Source: Frigoriflavimonas asaccharolytica (GTDB lineage Bacteria > Bacteroidota > Bacteroidia > Flavobacteriales > Weeksellaceae). From it: a stretch of 64,000 nucleotides of DNA. Of the stretch, positions 1-8,016 are shown piece after piece. Below the pieces are notes generated by a model. The model was given only the letters and a program-made list of their open reading frames with translations. It was not told the origin of the DNA and made no database searches. The stretch lies in the NCBI RefSeq assembly GCF_013294015.1, contig NZ_JABSNO010000020.1:1-64000 (forward strand), in the 5' to 3' direction. The first letter of the stretch is position 1, and the number at the start of each line of letters is the position of its first letter. Both the position numbers and the translations under genes were made by a program.

Positions 1-93
1 AATCTTATTTACTTCTTCAAATTTTACAATATCAAAATGGTCTACTAAAAACTCTGGGAGTAATAATTTCAAGATTTCAGTTTCGTTTAGCAT
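1..93 (-). CDS. ISAon1-type transposase N-terminal protein, 5' end only (runs off window)
   Basis: An ATG at 91-93 on the minus strand opens a frame that stays open to the window edge (31 codons, starting MLNETEILKL and continuing LLPEFLVDHFD). This start resembles the small N-terminal-region protein that accompanies ISAon1-type transposases in Chryseobacterium and relatives; the match is from memory of the family. Only the beginning is visible, so function and intactness cannot be judged. The element's end should lie between here and the tRNA-Asn terminator; I see no clear terminal inverted repeat in 94-205, where I see nothing else either. Confidence 0.6.
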   Translation of the reverse strand, partial: MLNETEILKLLLPEFLVDHFDIVKFEEVNKI

Positions 94-205
94 CCTACAA
101 ATTTACTACTTCATTTTAATTTCTCCCCAAGTTTTGAGACTGATCCCGTATAACCTTGATTTTTCTAGTGTTCTGAAGATAGATTTGTACGTGTTTTCCA
201 AAAAA

Positions 206-233
206 AAACCACCTACATTACTGTAAGTGGTTT
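206..233 (-). terminator. Rho-independent terminator of tRNA-Asn
   Basis: An 11-bp stem with one mismatch (arms AAACCACCTAC and GTAAGTGGTTT) is followed on the minus strand by a long T run (the A run at 201-208). It lies just downstream of the tRNA on that strand. Confidence 0.75.
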
Positions 234-243
234 CAAAAAGTAG

Positions 244-317
244 CTCCTCCTCTTGGGCTCGAACCAAGGACCCTCTGATTAACAGTCAGATGCTCTAACC
301 AGCTGAGCTAAGGAGGA
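244..317 (-). tRNA. tRNA-Asn (anticodon GTT)
   Basis: The minus strand folds into a full cloverleaf of 74 nt: a 7-bp acceptor stem (TCCTCCT/AGGAGGA), D stem GCTC/GAGC, anticodon stem TCTGA/TCAGA with loop CTGTTAA giving anticodon GTT, T stem CTTGG/CCAAG with TTCGAGC loop, and discriminator G. CCA is not encoded and must be added after transcription. It has its own promoter upstream and terminator downstream, so it is a single-gene unit. Confidence 0.96.
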
Positions 318-343
318 ATTTTTGCCTTTTTTAATTGCGTGTG

Positions 344-374
344 CAAATATAGGAACTTTTATCTTTCCACCAAA
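344..374 (-). promoter_or_regulatory. Bacteroidota-type promoter of tRNA-Asn
   Basis: On the minus strand TTTG (371-374) is followed by exactly 19 nt and then TATATTTG (344-351). This matches the Bacteroidota sigma-A consensus TTTG-N19-TAnnTTTG. It lies 26 nt before the mature tRNA 5' end. Confidence 0.75.
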
Positions 375-391
375 ATAAATTGAAAGAAATT

Positions 392-1876
392 TTAAAATTT
401 ATTCATTATTAATTTATAAATGTCATTTCCGAAGATTAAAAGCATCAATCCCAATAGAAATACAACGCCAATCATCTGTGCGCTTTCCAAAACTTTTTGA
501 GGTACAGGTTTTCCTGTTATCATTTCCCAAAGCGTGAAAACTACGTGACCGCCATCTAAACCTGGTATCGGCAATAAATTTAAGAAAGCCAACCAGACAG
601 AAAACATTGCTGTAAAACTCCAAAATTTAGTCCAATCTATGCTAAAGTCGCCAGATTTGCTTTTATCAACAGGCATCATGTTTACGATAGCAATTGGTCC
701 ACCAACGCTTTCATATCCTTTAATTTTGGAATTAAAAATCAATCTGAATTGTTTTACCTGCTTGGTCAAAGATCCAATGGTTCTTTCAAAACCTCTTGGG
801 ATGGATTGTAGAAAAGTATAATTTTCTGTAGTTCCCATATTTCGGAAAAAACTGGTATCTGTAGTTAAGCCTATCTTTCCGTTTTTATTAATTGGAACAT
901 TTTCTATAACTTGTTGTTGCCCGTTTCTCTCTATGGTTAAATTTATATTTTGTCCTTTAAGTTTTTCTAGATATCCAGAAGCTTCGTCAAAAAATGAAAT
1001 TTTATTTTCACCAATGGCTACTATTTTGTCATTTTTCTGCAAACCAGCTGCCGTTGCACTTGTACCTACAGAATCCAAAACCATCGGGATTCTAGGCGTT
1101 AAAAATAGGCCTGCTTGTTTTTGTTTTATCACATCGCGTATACCATCTTCATTTACGGCGAAAGTTTTTTCTTGTCCGTTTCTTTCAACAGTTACATTAT
1201 TACTTAACAAGATATCAAACGAAGATTCTTCTAATCTGGTAACGGGTTTTCCGTCTACTTTTAATATTTTATCACCACTTTCAAAGCCCATCTTTTTGGA
1301 AGCTTCAGTTACGCTCAATCCGTGATCAAATTTTCTAAAATCTGTGTAAGATTCTCCATTAAAATAACTTAAACCAGAAAAAATAAGCCACCCTAAAAAG
1401 AAATTCACAATTACGCCACCAAGCATTATAATTAATCTTTGCCATGCTGGTTTACTTCTAAATTCCCAAGGTTCTGCGGGTTTTTTCAGCTGTTCTATAT
1501 CCATACTTTCATCTACCATACCAGCAATTTTTACATAGCCTCCCATTGGAAGCCAGCCAATTCCCCATTTGGTGCTCTCGGTATGTTTTCTCCAATCGCT
1601 ATCTGGAAGATTTTCTAAATTAATAGCAACTTCTTTTTCCTTTCCATCTACAATTATTTTTTCTGTATCTGGTTGGTTCATCGTAAAGAATTTTGTTTCC
1701 CATTTCCCGTTTATTTTTTTCATAGAGAAAAGGGAAAAGTAAGGATCAAAGAAAAGATAAAACTTTTCTATTTTGGTTTTAAACCATTTTGCGGGTAAGA
1801 AATGCCCCAATTCATGCAAGACAACTAATATTGATATGCTCAAAATGAATTGACCAATTTTTAATGCTAATTCCAT
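392..1876 (-). CDS. rseP: RseP-type site-2 metalloprotease (M50)
   Basis: This is an inner-membrane zinc protease of the site-2 family. In other bacteria such enzymes cut anti-sigma factors and leftover signal peptides within the membrane. The zinc motif HELGH is at residues 21-25 in the first membrane segment, the GGYVKI motif near 112-117, PDZ-like sequence in the middle, and the second catalytic motif LDG at about 440-442 near the C-terminus. At 494 residues it is longer than E. coli RseP (about 450); residues 50-105 form a hydrophilic insert before GGYVKI, which I believe is common in Bacteroidota homologues. It is monocistronic as far as can be seen. Confidence 0.93.
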   Translation of the reverse strand: MELALKIGQFILSISILVVLHELGHFLPAKWFKTKIEKFYLFFDPYFSLFSMKKINGKWETKFFTMNQPDTEKIIVDGKEKEVAINLENLPDSDWRKHTESTKWGIGWLPMGGYVKIAGMVDESMDIEQLKKPAEPWEFRSKPAWQRLIIMLGGVIVNFFLGWLIFSGLSYFNGESYTDFRKFDHGLSVTEASKKMGFESGDKILKVDGKPVTRLEESSFDILLSNNVTVERNGQEKTFAVNEDGIRDVIKQKQAGLFLTPRIPMVLDSVGTSATAAGLQKNDKIVAIGENKISFFDEASGYLEKLKGQNINLTIERNGQQQVIENVPINKNGKIGLTTDTSFFRNMGTTENYTFLQSIPRGFERTIGSLTKQVKQFRLIFNSKIKGYESVGGPIAIVNMMPVDKSKSGDFSIDWTKFWSFTAMFSVWLAFLNLLPIPGLDGGHVVFTLWEMITGKPVPQKVLESAQMIGVVFLLGLMLLIFGNDIYKLIMNKF

Positions 1877-1938
1877 TTATATTTTTAAAATTTAAGTATG
1901 CAAAGGTACGCATTCACGATTTCTATGCCAAATAAAAA

Positions 1939-1962
1939 AAATCCTCAAAAATTTGAGGATTT
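1939..1962 (-). terminator. Rho-independent terminator
   Basis: A near-perfect palindrome (arm AATCCTCAAA) is followed on the minus strand by a run of seven T. It lies 27 nt past the stop of the small outer-membrane protein gene. Confidence 0.75.
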
Positions 1963-1988
1963 TCTTAGTAAATTGAAGATGAAAAATT

Positions 1989-2429
1989 TTATAAATTAAA
2001 AGAAACACCGATGCTTCCATTATTTCCAGCCTCTAAATAGATTCCAACTTTTGGAGTGAAATAATATCTTACACCAATGTAGCCACCAAGTTCAGTGCTA
2101 TCTCCTAATACACCTAAATTTATTCCAGGATAGATATCCCATTTCTCTGGCAAACCAAGAGGATCTTGTAAATGAAATCCTAATCTACCAAAAAGATATA
2201 CATTATTATCTTTGTTATCATCTTTATATCCGTCAAAAATCAGATTTGCACCTGCTCCAATAGATATTATTTTTGATAAGCCGTAATCGTATGTTCCAGT
2301 AATCCCTGTTCCATAACCGTATCCATTTAATCCTATTTGAATTTTTTGGTCGCCTTTTCCGTTCCAAGCTTGTGCAGAAGCCGTAGAGCAAATGAACATC
2401 ATCATTAATACAATCGCTAATTTTTTCAT
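1989..2429 (-). CDS. Small outer-membrane beta-barrel protein (DUF6646-like)
   Basis: 146 residues with a clear signal peptide (hydrophobic 4-15, cleavage after about ASA at 16-19), followed by alternating glycine/aromatic strands such as LNGYGYGTGITGTYDYG. The last residues (GVSFNL) end in a hydrophobic strand typical of outer-membrane barrels. The size suggests a small barrel. Function is not known; the DUF6646 assignment is by resemblance. It stands alone with its own terminator. Confidence 0.7.
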   Translation of the reverse strand: MKKLAIVLMMMFICSTASAQAWNGKGDQKIQIGLNGYGYGTGITGTYDYGLSKIISIGAGANLIFDGYKDDNKDNNVYLFGRLGFHLQDPLGLPEKWDIYPGINLGVLGDSTELGGYIGVRYYFTPKVGIYLEAGNNGSIGVSFNL

Positions 2430-2507
2430 AATTTTACTTTTTTAATTAACCTGCAATGTAAACATTTTTTAATAATAATATTAAAATAATAAAAACTCAA
2501 CAATATT

Positions 2508-3257
2508 ATGATCGTAAAAGGTATCAATTTAGACATCAAATGGAAAAGTAAATCTGAAAATTTTAAAATTATTGAGGATGCATTTTCGAGTGAGGAATCA
2601 GATTTGTTTGTGCTTCCAGAGATGTTTTCTACTGGTTTTTGTATGGATGCAGAGGAAATTGCGGATAGAACTGAAGAATCTTTATCTTGGATGAAATCTT
2701 TTGCAAAGCAAAAAGGTGCCGCAGTTTGTGGTAGTGCTTCTGTGGAAGAAAAAGGAAGGTTTTATAATAGGATGTACTTTGTAGAACCTAGTGGTAATGT
2801 TGTTTTCTACAATAAAAAACATTTGTTTTCCTATTCTGGAGAGCATAAAATTTATACAGCAGGAAACGAACGGGTAATTGTAAACTACAAAGGTTTTAGA
2901 ATATTGCTTCAAGTTTGTTTTGATTTAAGGTTTCCTGTTTTTTCTAGAAATAATAATGATTATGATGCCGTTTTGTTTGTTGCAAATTGGACAGAAAGTA
3001 GAGTTGTAGCCTGGGAAAGCCTGCTAAAAGCTAGAGCAATAGAAAATCAGGCCTACGTTTTTGGCTTAAATAGAATTGGCAAAGACGGGAATAATCTTAA
3101 TTATATAGAGAGTTCGCACTGTTTTTTTGCAGACGGTGCAGAAATTTCTATCAAAAATAATAATTTGGTAGAAGCAGAATTCAATTTGGAAAAACTAGAA
3201 AATTATAGAAATCAATTTCCATTTTTAGATGATAGAGATGAATTCTATTTTAAATAA
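2508..3257 (+). CDS. Carbon-nitrogen hydrolase, omega-amidase type (nitrilase superfamily)
   Basis: A cytoplasmic nitrilase-fold amidase of 249 residues. The catalytic triad is visible: Glu38 in LPEMFSTGF, Lys103 in YNKKHLF and Cys137 in QVCFDLRFPVF. The motifs fit the YafV/NIT2 omega-amidase branch, which hydrolyses alpha-ketoglutaramate and related omega-amides arising from glutamine or methionine transamination. No adjacent gene on the same strand; the downstream neighbours converge on it. Confidence 0.85.
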   Translation: MIVKGINLDIKWKSKSENFKIIEDAFSSEESDLFVLPEMFSTGFCMDAEEIADRTEESLSWMKSFAKQKGAAVCGSASVEEKGRFYNRMYFVEPSGNVVFYNKKHLFSYSGEHKIYTAGNERVIVNYKGFRILLQVCFDLRFPVFSRNNNDYDAVLFVANWTESRVVAWESLLKARAIENQAYVFGLNRIGKDGNNLNYIESSHCFFADGAEISIKNNNLVEAEFNLEKLENYRNQFPFLDDRDEFYFK

Positions 3258-3283
3258 ATTTTAAATCGGTTACAAATAATCTA

Positions 3284-3697
3284 CTATTCCGTATGATCGG
3301 AAATAATCTTCCATCCGTTTTTAAATTTTTGGAAGATCAAAGTATAAATTCCACCCAAATCTCCTTCTGTTCTTTGTAGATGCCACTTGCCGAAAACTTG
3401 CGCATAATCTTTGCCTAACATTTTTATTTTTTGATCTGTGAAAGAAAGTGTTCCCATTTTTTCTTTCGTAGGATACGATTTTTTATAATTATCCAAAGTT
3501 TTTTGCCAACCATAGTTTGGTCCACTTTTCCCAATAAACATCATTTCCTCGCTGTTCCAATAGCCTTGCATAAATTGGTCTAAATTGCCTGCATTCCAAG
3601 CAATTTGTTGATTTGCCATTACTTTTAAAATATTTTCTTCTTGAGCCGAAAAAATTTGTAGTACGCTAAAAAATAGAAGCAGAAGAACTTTTTTCAT
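3284..3697 (-). CDS. Secreted NTF2-like / DUF4440 protein
   Basis: 137 residues with an N-terminal signal peptide ending near FSAQ (residue 18). The rest fits the SnoaL/DUF4440 cone fold: a helical start (NILKVMANQQIAWNAGNLDQFMQGYW) and a strand-rich end finishing WKIISDHTE. Such proteins bind small ligands; no catalytic function can be assigned. It begins 2 nt after the thioredoxin stop, so it is the last gene of the sulfur run. Confidence 0.75.
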   Translation of the reverse strand: MKKVLLLLFFSVLQIFSAQEENILKVMANQQIAWNAGNLDQFMQGYWNSEEMMFIGKSGPNYGWQKTLDNYKKSYPTKEKMGTLSFTDQKIKMLGKDYAQVFGKWHLQRTEGDLGGIYTLIFQKFKNGWKIISDHTE

Positions 3698-3699
3698 TT

Positions 3700-3999
3700 T
3701 TATACGTGTTGATTGATCAATTTCGTCAAGGTATCTACATCATGCACACCGCTTTCTTTCCAAAGTAATTCTCCTTTTTTGTAAATAGCTAATGTTGGAA
3801 CACCGCGAACATTGTTTTCTGACGCAATTGTTGGGTATTGATCGATATCAATTTTCACAATTCTAGCTTTATCTCCGATATTTTCTTTTACAGAATTCAA
3901 AACTGAAGATTGCACTTTGCACGGACCGCACCAAGTAGCAAAAAAATCTACCAAAACTGGACGTTCAGACTGTATTAATTCTTGAAATTTTTGTGACAT
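3700..3999 (-). CDS. trxA: Thioredoxin
   Basis: 99 residues, the normal single-domain thioredoxin length, with the classic redox site WCGPC (Cys24, Cys27), the cis-proline motif GVPT and no signal peptide. It acts as a cytoplasmic disulfide reductant. Its place at the end of the rhodanese/persulfide gene run suggests it reduces persulfidated rhodanese or releases sulfide from it, which is inferred from context. Confidence 0.92.
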   Translation of the reverse strand: MSQKFQELIQSERPVLVDFFATWCGPCKVQSSVLNSVKENIGDKARIVKIDIDQYPTIASENNVRGVPTLAIYKKGELLWKESGVHDVDTLTKLINQHV

Positions 4000-4044
4000 A
4001 ATTTTTAATTTTAATTAATTTTTAAATTAGAAAATTTAAGTTTT

Positions 4045-4248
4045 TTAATCTTCTATTTTATTTTTCTTAGGTTCTAACGTGCAATTTCCTGCAGCACAAC
4101 CGAAACCAAAAACCGCCATAGAAACTGCATAAATTCCTATAATGGTTACGATCCAAAACTGATCTATAATACTTGAAACAATAAAGAAAATACCCACCAA
4201 TAGATAAATAAATCTCTTTATATTCCAATTTGTTACAATATTTTTCAT
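4045..4248 (-). CDS. Small YgaP-type (DUF2892) membrane protein with GCxxGxC motif
   Basis: 67 residues with two membrane segments (about 12-28 and 31-49) and a cysteine pair right after the second one: Gly50-Cys51-Ala-Ala-Gly-Asn-Cys56. The fold resembles the membrane part of YgaP, a membrane rhodanese, but here the rhodanese is a separate gene just upstream whose stop overlaps this start by 4 nt (ATGA). The two together may rebuild a YgaP-like unit. The cysteine motif recurs in the DUF6132-like protein two genes upstream. Role: probably passage or relay of reduced sulfur at the membrane (inference). Confidence 0.75.
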   Translation of the reverse strand: MKNIVTNWNIKRFIYLLVGIFFIVSSIIDQFWIVTIIGIYAVSMAVFGFGCAAGNCTLEPKKNKIED

Positions 4249-4553
4249 CCTAATTTATTTTTTAATCCAGACCAACTACCGCCGTTATATGCTTCATAGC
4301 CTTCATTTTGTAATATACTTTTCGCTGATCCACTTCTTATTCCACTCGCACAAATTGTGATTACTGGTTTCGTTTTATCAATTTGTTGAAAGCTGTTTCT
4401 CAGATTTTGCAATGGTATGTTTTTCGAATTTCTAAGGTGTTCGTTTTCATATTCTGCTACAGTTCTCACATCTATAATTTGTGCTCCATTTTTCACCAGA
4501 TTTTTAAAATCTACCGTTTTTATACCAAAGAATTTTTTAATAGAATTAAGCAT
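4245..4553 (-). CDS. Single-domain rhodanese
   Basis: 102 residues forming one rhodanese domain. The active-site loop is CASGIRS with catalytic Cys68, and the DVR motif (IIDVRTVAEYENEHL) is conserved. Such proteins carry sulfane sulfur as a cysteine persulfide. The gene overlaps the upstream membrane-protein gene by 8 nt and the downstream one by 4 nt, so translation is likely coupled across the run. Confidence 0.9.
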   Translation of the reverse strand: MLNSIKKFFGIKTVDFKNLVKNGAQIIDVRTVAEYENEHLRNSKNIPLQNLRNSFQQIDKTKPVITICASGIRSGSAKSILQNEGYEAYNGGSWSGLKNKLG

Positions 4554-4758
4554 TTTCTTGTTGTATTTTAGATTTTTTAAAAATAGAAAAGGTTAAATAT
4601 CCCATTAACATTCCATAAGCGGTTGAATTGAAAGGCTTAGAAGTAATTGCGCAAGTGCCTGTAGAACATCCAATAAAATGATAATAGGCATAGCCTAAAA
4701 TTCCGCCGAAAAATATACCGACAATTCCTAATTTATATTTATTGATAAATGATTTCAT
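4546..4758 (-). CDS. DUF6132-like small membrane protein with GCxxGxC motif
   Basis: 70 residues with two membrane segments (about 9-27 and 46-61). Between them sits Gly30-Cys31-Ser-Thr-Gly-Thr-Cys36 followed by AITSKP. The TGTC(x)ITS(x)P block is what I recall from DUF6132 proteins of Bacteroidota, often encoded next to rhodaneses. Function is unknown. The cysteine spacing and flanking glycines match those of the DUF2892-type protein at 4045-4248, which suggests a shared role in handling sulfane sulfur. Confidence 0.7.
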   Translation of the reverse strand: MKSFINKYKLGIVGIFFGGILGYAYYHFIGCSTGTCAITSKPFNSTAYGMLMGYLTFSIFKKSKIQQENA

Positions 4759-5381
4759 GATTTTTCTATTTTTTTGAGATTAATAAAAACCTCGCTTCCT
4801 TTTCTTGCTTCTATGCTATTGTAGCATTCTTCCATGGTGAGAATTTCAAAATATTTTTTAAATATAAACTGATATTCTGCGATACTTCCACCAAATGGCG
4901 GACCTTTTTTTTCGAAGTTTCTATTGAACATTACTCCGATTATTCTACCATTTTCTTTTAATAAATAGTGCATCTTTTCTGCATACTTCGATCTTAATAA
5001 TGTTGGTAGTGCACAAAAAAAAGTCTGTTCTACCACCAAATCATAATTCCCAATATGATTGAAAAAATCTTCACAAATTATAGAAACACCTTCTAAATCT
5101 TTGTATTTTCTTTTTAAAATTTGCACTGCATTTGGTGCAATATCTACTACGGTAATGTTTCTAAAACCTTGGTCATAAAGGAATTGAACTTCATAAGCAT
5201 TGCCACAACCTGGAATTAATACACTTGCTTCTTTGTTGGTGTACTGCAAAAGATATGCCTCTATTGCTGGCGAAGAATAGCCAATATCCCAACCTGTTTC
5301 TTTGTTTTGCCATTGGTTTTCCCAGTAATTTTTATCCAGATTTGTTTGGCAAGATATTGTACCACAAGAAAGTTCTTCCAT
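4755..5381 (-). CDS. TPMT-like SAM-dependent methyltransferase
   Basis: 208 residues with a Rossmann methyltransferase fold. The N-terminus carries the thiopurine-methyltransferase signature (WENQWQNKETGWDIG), followed by the SAM-binding stretch VLIPGCGNAYE and VVEQTFFCAL. TPMT-family enzymes methylate thiols and related sulfur or selenium nucleophiles. In this sulfur run the substrate may be sulfide or a small thiol, which is inferred from neighbours only. It overlaps the next gene by 4 nt and starts 2 nt after the cupin gene. Confidence 0.82.
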   Translation of the reverse strand: MEELSCGTISCQTNLDKNYWENQWQNKETGWDIGYSSPAIEAYLLQYTNKEASVLIPGCGNAYEVQFLYDQGFRNITVVDIAPNAVQILKRKYKDLEGVSIICEDFFNHIGNYDLVVEQTFFCALPTLLRSKYAEKMHYLLKENGRIIGVMFNRNFEKKGPPFGGSIAEYQFIFKKYFEILTMEECYNSIEARKGSEVFINLKKIEKS

Positions 5382-5383
5382 TT

Positions 5384-5683
5384 TTATAGTTCTTGAGTAA
5401 GCGTAAAAAGGTTTTCATTAGAAACGCCAGTTACTTCATGTTCTACATTTACAGGTATTTCAAAAATATCAAACTGACGAAGTTGAGTTTTTTCTTCTCC
5501 AATCATGAAATTTATTTCACCTTTCAAAACCAATAATGTGGTTGGAACTGGCGCTGTATGTTTTTTCAAAACGGCATCTCTACCAAGTGCAATTGCGATA
5601 TATTTTATCTTATCAGATTTTTTAAGAAGAAAAACGCTGGGCTTTTCATTGTTAAAAGTGATATTTTCTATTATATTATTCAT
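5384..5683 (-). CDS. Small single-domain cupin
   Basis: 99 residues with a cupin core: KHTAPVPTTLLVLKGEINFMIG and a second strand block LRQFDIFEIPVNVEHEVTG. One likely metal-binding His is in KHTAP and another in EHEV, but the first cupin motif lacks the full HxH set, so a catalytic metal site is uncertain. It lies 6 nt after the persulfide dioxygenase gene and 2 nt before the methyltransferase gene. Role unknown; a sensor or accessory part of the sulfur pathway is possible. Confidence 0.7.
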   Translation of the reverse strand: MNNIIENITFNNEKPSVFLLKKSDKIKYIAIALGRDAVLKKHTAPVPTTLLVLKGEINFMIGEEKTQLRQFDIFEIPVNVEHEVTGVSNENLFTLTQEL

Positions 5684-5689
5684 CTTAAA

Positions 5690-7102
5690 TTATTTTAAAG
5701 TTTTGCTCTGGCAAACGAAATTAGAAACGGGCACTTTTCCAGTTTCTGCTATCGCTTTGAAACCACCTTCTATTTCAGAAAAATTTCTAATTCCACGAGC
5801 ATTTAATATACTTGCCGCAATCATACTTCTATATCCACCTGCACAATGAATGTAAAAATGTTTTGTATCATCTAAAGTTCCAGCCCAATCTGCTATAGCG
5901 TCCAATGGTTTGCTGTAGGCTTCATCTACGTGTTCCGCTTCATATTCAGCTGGTTTTCTTACGTCTATTACTATAGAATTTTCATTAAATTCTTCATTAA
6001 ATTCTTCTGCAGAGATTCTATTAATTTCATCTTCTTCTTTTCCAGAATTTTTCCAAGTTTCAAAACCTCCATCTAAATATCCAACCACACCATCAAAACC
6101 AACTCTGGATAATCTTGTAATAGCTTCTTCTTCCTCCCCAATTTCTGTAATTAATAAAATTGGTTGTTTCACATCTGCAATCATTGCTCCAACCCAAGGT
6201 GCAAAATCTCCTTTCAAACCGATGTTTATAGCATTTGGTATGTAAGATTTTTGAAATTCTGCAGCATTTCTGGTATCCAAAATTACGGCGCCAGTTTCTT
6301 CTGCAGCAGTTTCGAAATTATCTGCAGAAAGTGCGGTATTTCCTTTGTTCATCACGTTTTCAAAACTCTCGTAACCACCTTTGTTCATCGCTACATTCAT
6401 CCCGAAATATTTTGGAGGTGCAGAAAGTCCATCTAAAACGGCTTCTACAAAGGCTTCCTTATTTGGTTGATTTAAAGCGTAATTGGTTTTTTTCTGATTC
6501 CCTAGTGTGTCTACAGTTTCCTTCTGCATATTTTTTCCACAAGCAGAGCCAGCTCCATGTGCAGGATACACGATGATATCATCTGCTAAAGGCATTATTT
6601 TGGTTTGCAAACTATCATACAGAATTCCAGCCAGATCTTCCTGTGTTAAATGTCCTACTTTTTGAGCTAAATCTGGTCTGCCTACATCGCCAAGAAATAA
6701 AGTGTCTCCGGAAAAAATGGCGGTCTCTTTTCCATTTTCATCTATTAAAAGGTAAGTAGAACTTTCTAAAGTATGACCAGGTGTATGTAAAACTTTAATT
6801 TTAATTTTCCCTATTTCAAAAATTTGCTCGTCTGTTGCAATAATTGCTTCAAAGTCTGGTTTTGCGGAAGGTCCAAAAACAATAGGTGCTCCAGATTTTT
6901 TGCTCAAATCTAGGTGGCCAGAAACAAAATCTGCATGAAAATGTGTTTCGAAAATATATTTTAATTTCACGAAATCTCTATTTAATCTGTCTAAATAGGG
7001 CGAAATTTCTCTCAAAGGATCTATAATTGCAGCTTCTCCATCCGAAGTAATGTAATACGCACCTTGCGCAAGACAACCTGTATATATTTGTTCTATCTTC
7101 AT
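5690..7102 (-). CDS. CstB-like persulfide dioxygenase-rhodanese fusion
   Basis: 470 residues from the ATG at 7102; a TTG seven codons upstream is a poorer start. Residues 1-230 are a metallo-beta-lactamase-fold persulfide dioxygenase (ETHE1 type), with ligands His54, His56, Asp58 and His63 in THFHADFVSGH, then HTPGHT and SGDTLF. A rhodanese-like domain without cysteine follows (ILLITEIGEEE replaces the active loop), then a C-terminal active rhodanese with the loop CAGGYRS. This order (dioxygenase, pseudo-rhodanese, rhodanese) is that of Staphylococcus aureus CstB, which oxidises persulfides to thiosulfate. It is the likely central enzyme of the sulfur run. Iron as the metal is known for the family, not visible here. 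Confidence 0.88.
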   Translation of the reverse strand: MKIEQIYTGCLAQGAYYITSDGEAAIIDPLREISPYLDRLNRDFVKLKYIFETHFHADFVSGHLDLSKKSGAPIVFGPSAKPDFEAIIATDEQIFEIGKIKIKVLHTPGHTLESSTYLLIDENGKETAIFSGDTLFLGDVGRPDLAQKVGHLTQEDLAGILYDSLQTKIMPLADDIIVYPAHGAGSACGKNMQKETVDTLGNQKKTNYALNQPNKEAFVEAVLDGLSAPPKYFGMNVAMNKGGYESFENVMNKGNTALSADNFETAAEETGAVILDTRNAAEFQKSYIPNAINIGLKGDFAPWVGAMIADVKQPILLITEIGEEEEAITRLSRVGFDGVVGYLDGGFETWKNSGKEEDEINRISAEEFNEEFNENSIVIDVRKPAEYEAEHVDEAYSKPLDAIADWAGTLDDTKHFYIHCAGGYRSMIAASILNARGIRNFSEIEGGFKAIAETGKVPVSNFVCQSKTLK

Positions 7103-7206
7103 TTTTTCTTTATATGTGTGCAAATTTCGGGAATAATAATTTTTGAATCAGACATTTAACTGCTGATAAGAATCAATTTAAAATTCTAAAATTCGTTAAT
7201 TTTTAT

Positions 7207-8004
7207 TTAAGTTCCTTTTAAAATTATTTCATTAATAACAATCCAAAGTCCTAATATTAATACAATCCAACCAAATAATGGTTTTAGTTTTCTGCTTTCT
7301 ATTTTTTTTGCAAATTGAACTCCCACCAAAATTCCAACTACCGAAATGGATGTAAATATTAACAAAAATGGCCAGTCTACAACTATTTTATCAAGTGATG
7401 ATGCAAAACCTATCAAAGAGTTAAAAGAAATAATGAATAAAGATGTGGCTACAGCCTCTTTCATAGAAATTCCAAGTAGCATTACCAATGCTGGTACAAT
7501 TAAAAAACCACCTCCTGCTCCCACAAATCCTGTTACAATCCCGACCAAAATACCTTGGGAAATAAGCAAAGTATAATTCGGTTTTTCAGATTTTTTGATG
7601 CGTTCTCTATCAGATTTTTTAATCATTTTTATAGATGAAATCAGCATCAAAACGGCAAATAACAATAGAATAAACATGTCTTTTGTTAATTCTATTCCCC
7701 ATCTATTGATAATGAAATGCGGCAAATGTGGCAACACAACTCTTCTAGAAAATAAAATTCCTAAAACAGATGGCAAACCAAAAAGTAGCGATACTCGATA
7801 ATCTACAATTTTGCGTTTCATGAAATCTATAGAACCTACAGAACTCGTAACTCCGACTACAAATAGGGAAAATGCCGTGGCTGTAGTTGCGTCTATTTTA
7901 AATAAATAAACAAATACGGGAACACTCAAAATGCTTCCGCCACCACCAATTAATCCCATTACCAAGCCGATAATTATTGCAAAAAAATAGCCTACAATTT
8001 CCAT
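7207..8004 (-). CDS. TauE/SafE (TSUP) family sulfur-anion exporter
   Basis: 265 residues with about eight membrane segments and the family's paired glycine motifs, GLIGGGGSILSVP near the N-terminus and VGAGGGFLIVPALV after the centre. TSUP carriers move sulfite, thiosulfate or organosulfonates. Next to a CstB-like enzyme, export of sulfite or thiosulfate made from persulfides is the natural reading; the S. aureus cst locus also has a TauE. It starts 12 nt after the GreA-like gene, and a 104-bp gap separates it from the dioxygenase gene. Confidence 0.87.
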   Translation of the reverse strand: MEIVGYFFAIIIGLVMGLIGGGGSILSVPVFVYLFKIDATTATAFSLFVVGVTSSVGSIDFMKRKIVDYRVSLLFGLPSVLGILFSRRVVLPHLPHFIINRWGIELTKDMFILLLFAVLMLISSIKMIKKSDRERIKKSEKPNYTLLISQGILVGIVTGFVGAGGGFLIVPALVMLLGISMKEAVATSLFIISFNSLIGFASSLDKIVVDWPFLLIFTSISVVGILVGVQFAKKIESRKLKPLFGWIVLILGLWIVINEIILKGT

Positions 8005-8016
8005 TTTTTAAAATAA

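Noticed and set aside
933-1325. 130-residue open frame opposite rseP
   Set aside because: It is antisense to conserved rseP sequence and reads like a shadow frame with no domain or signal features.
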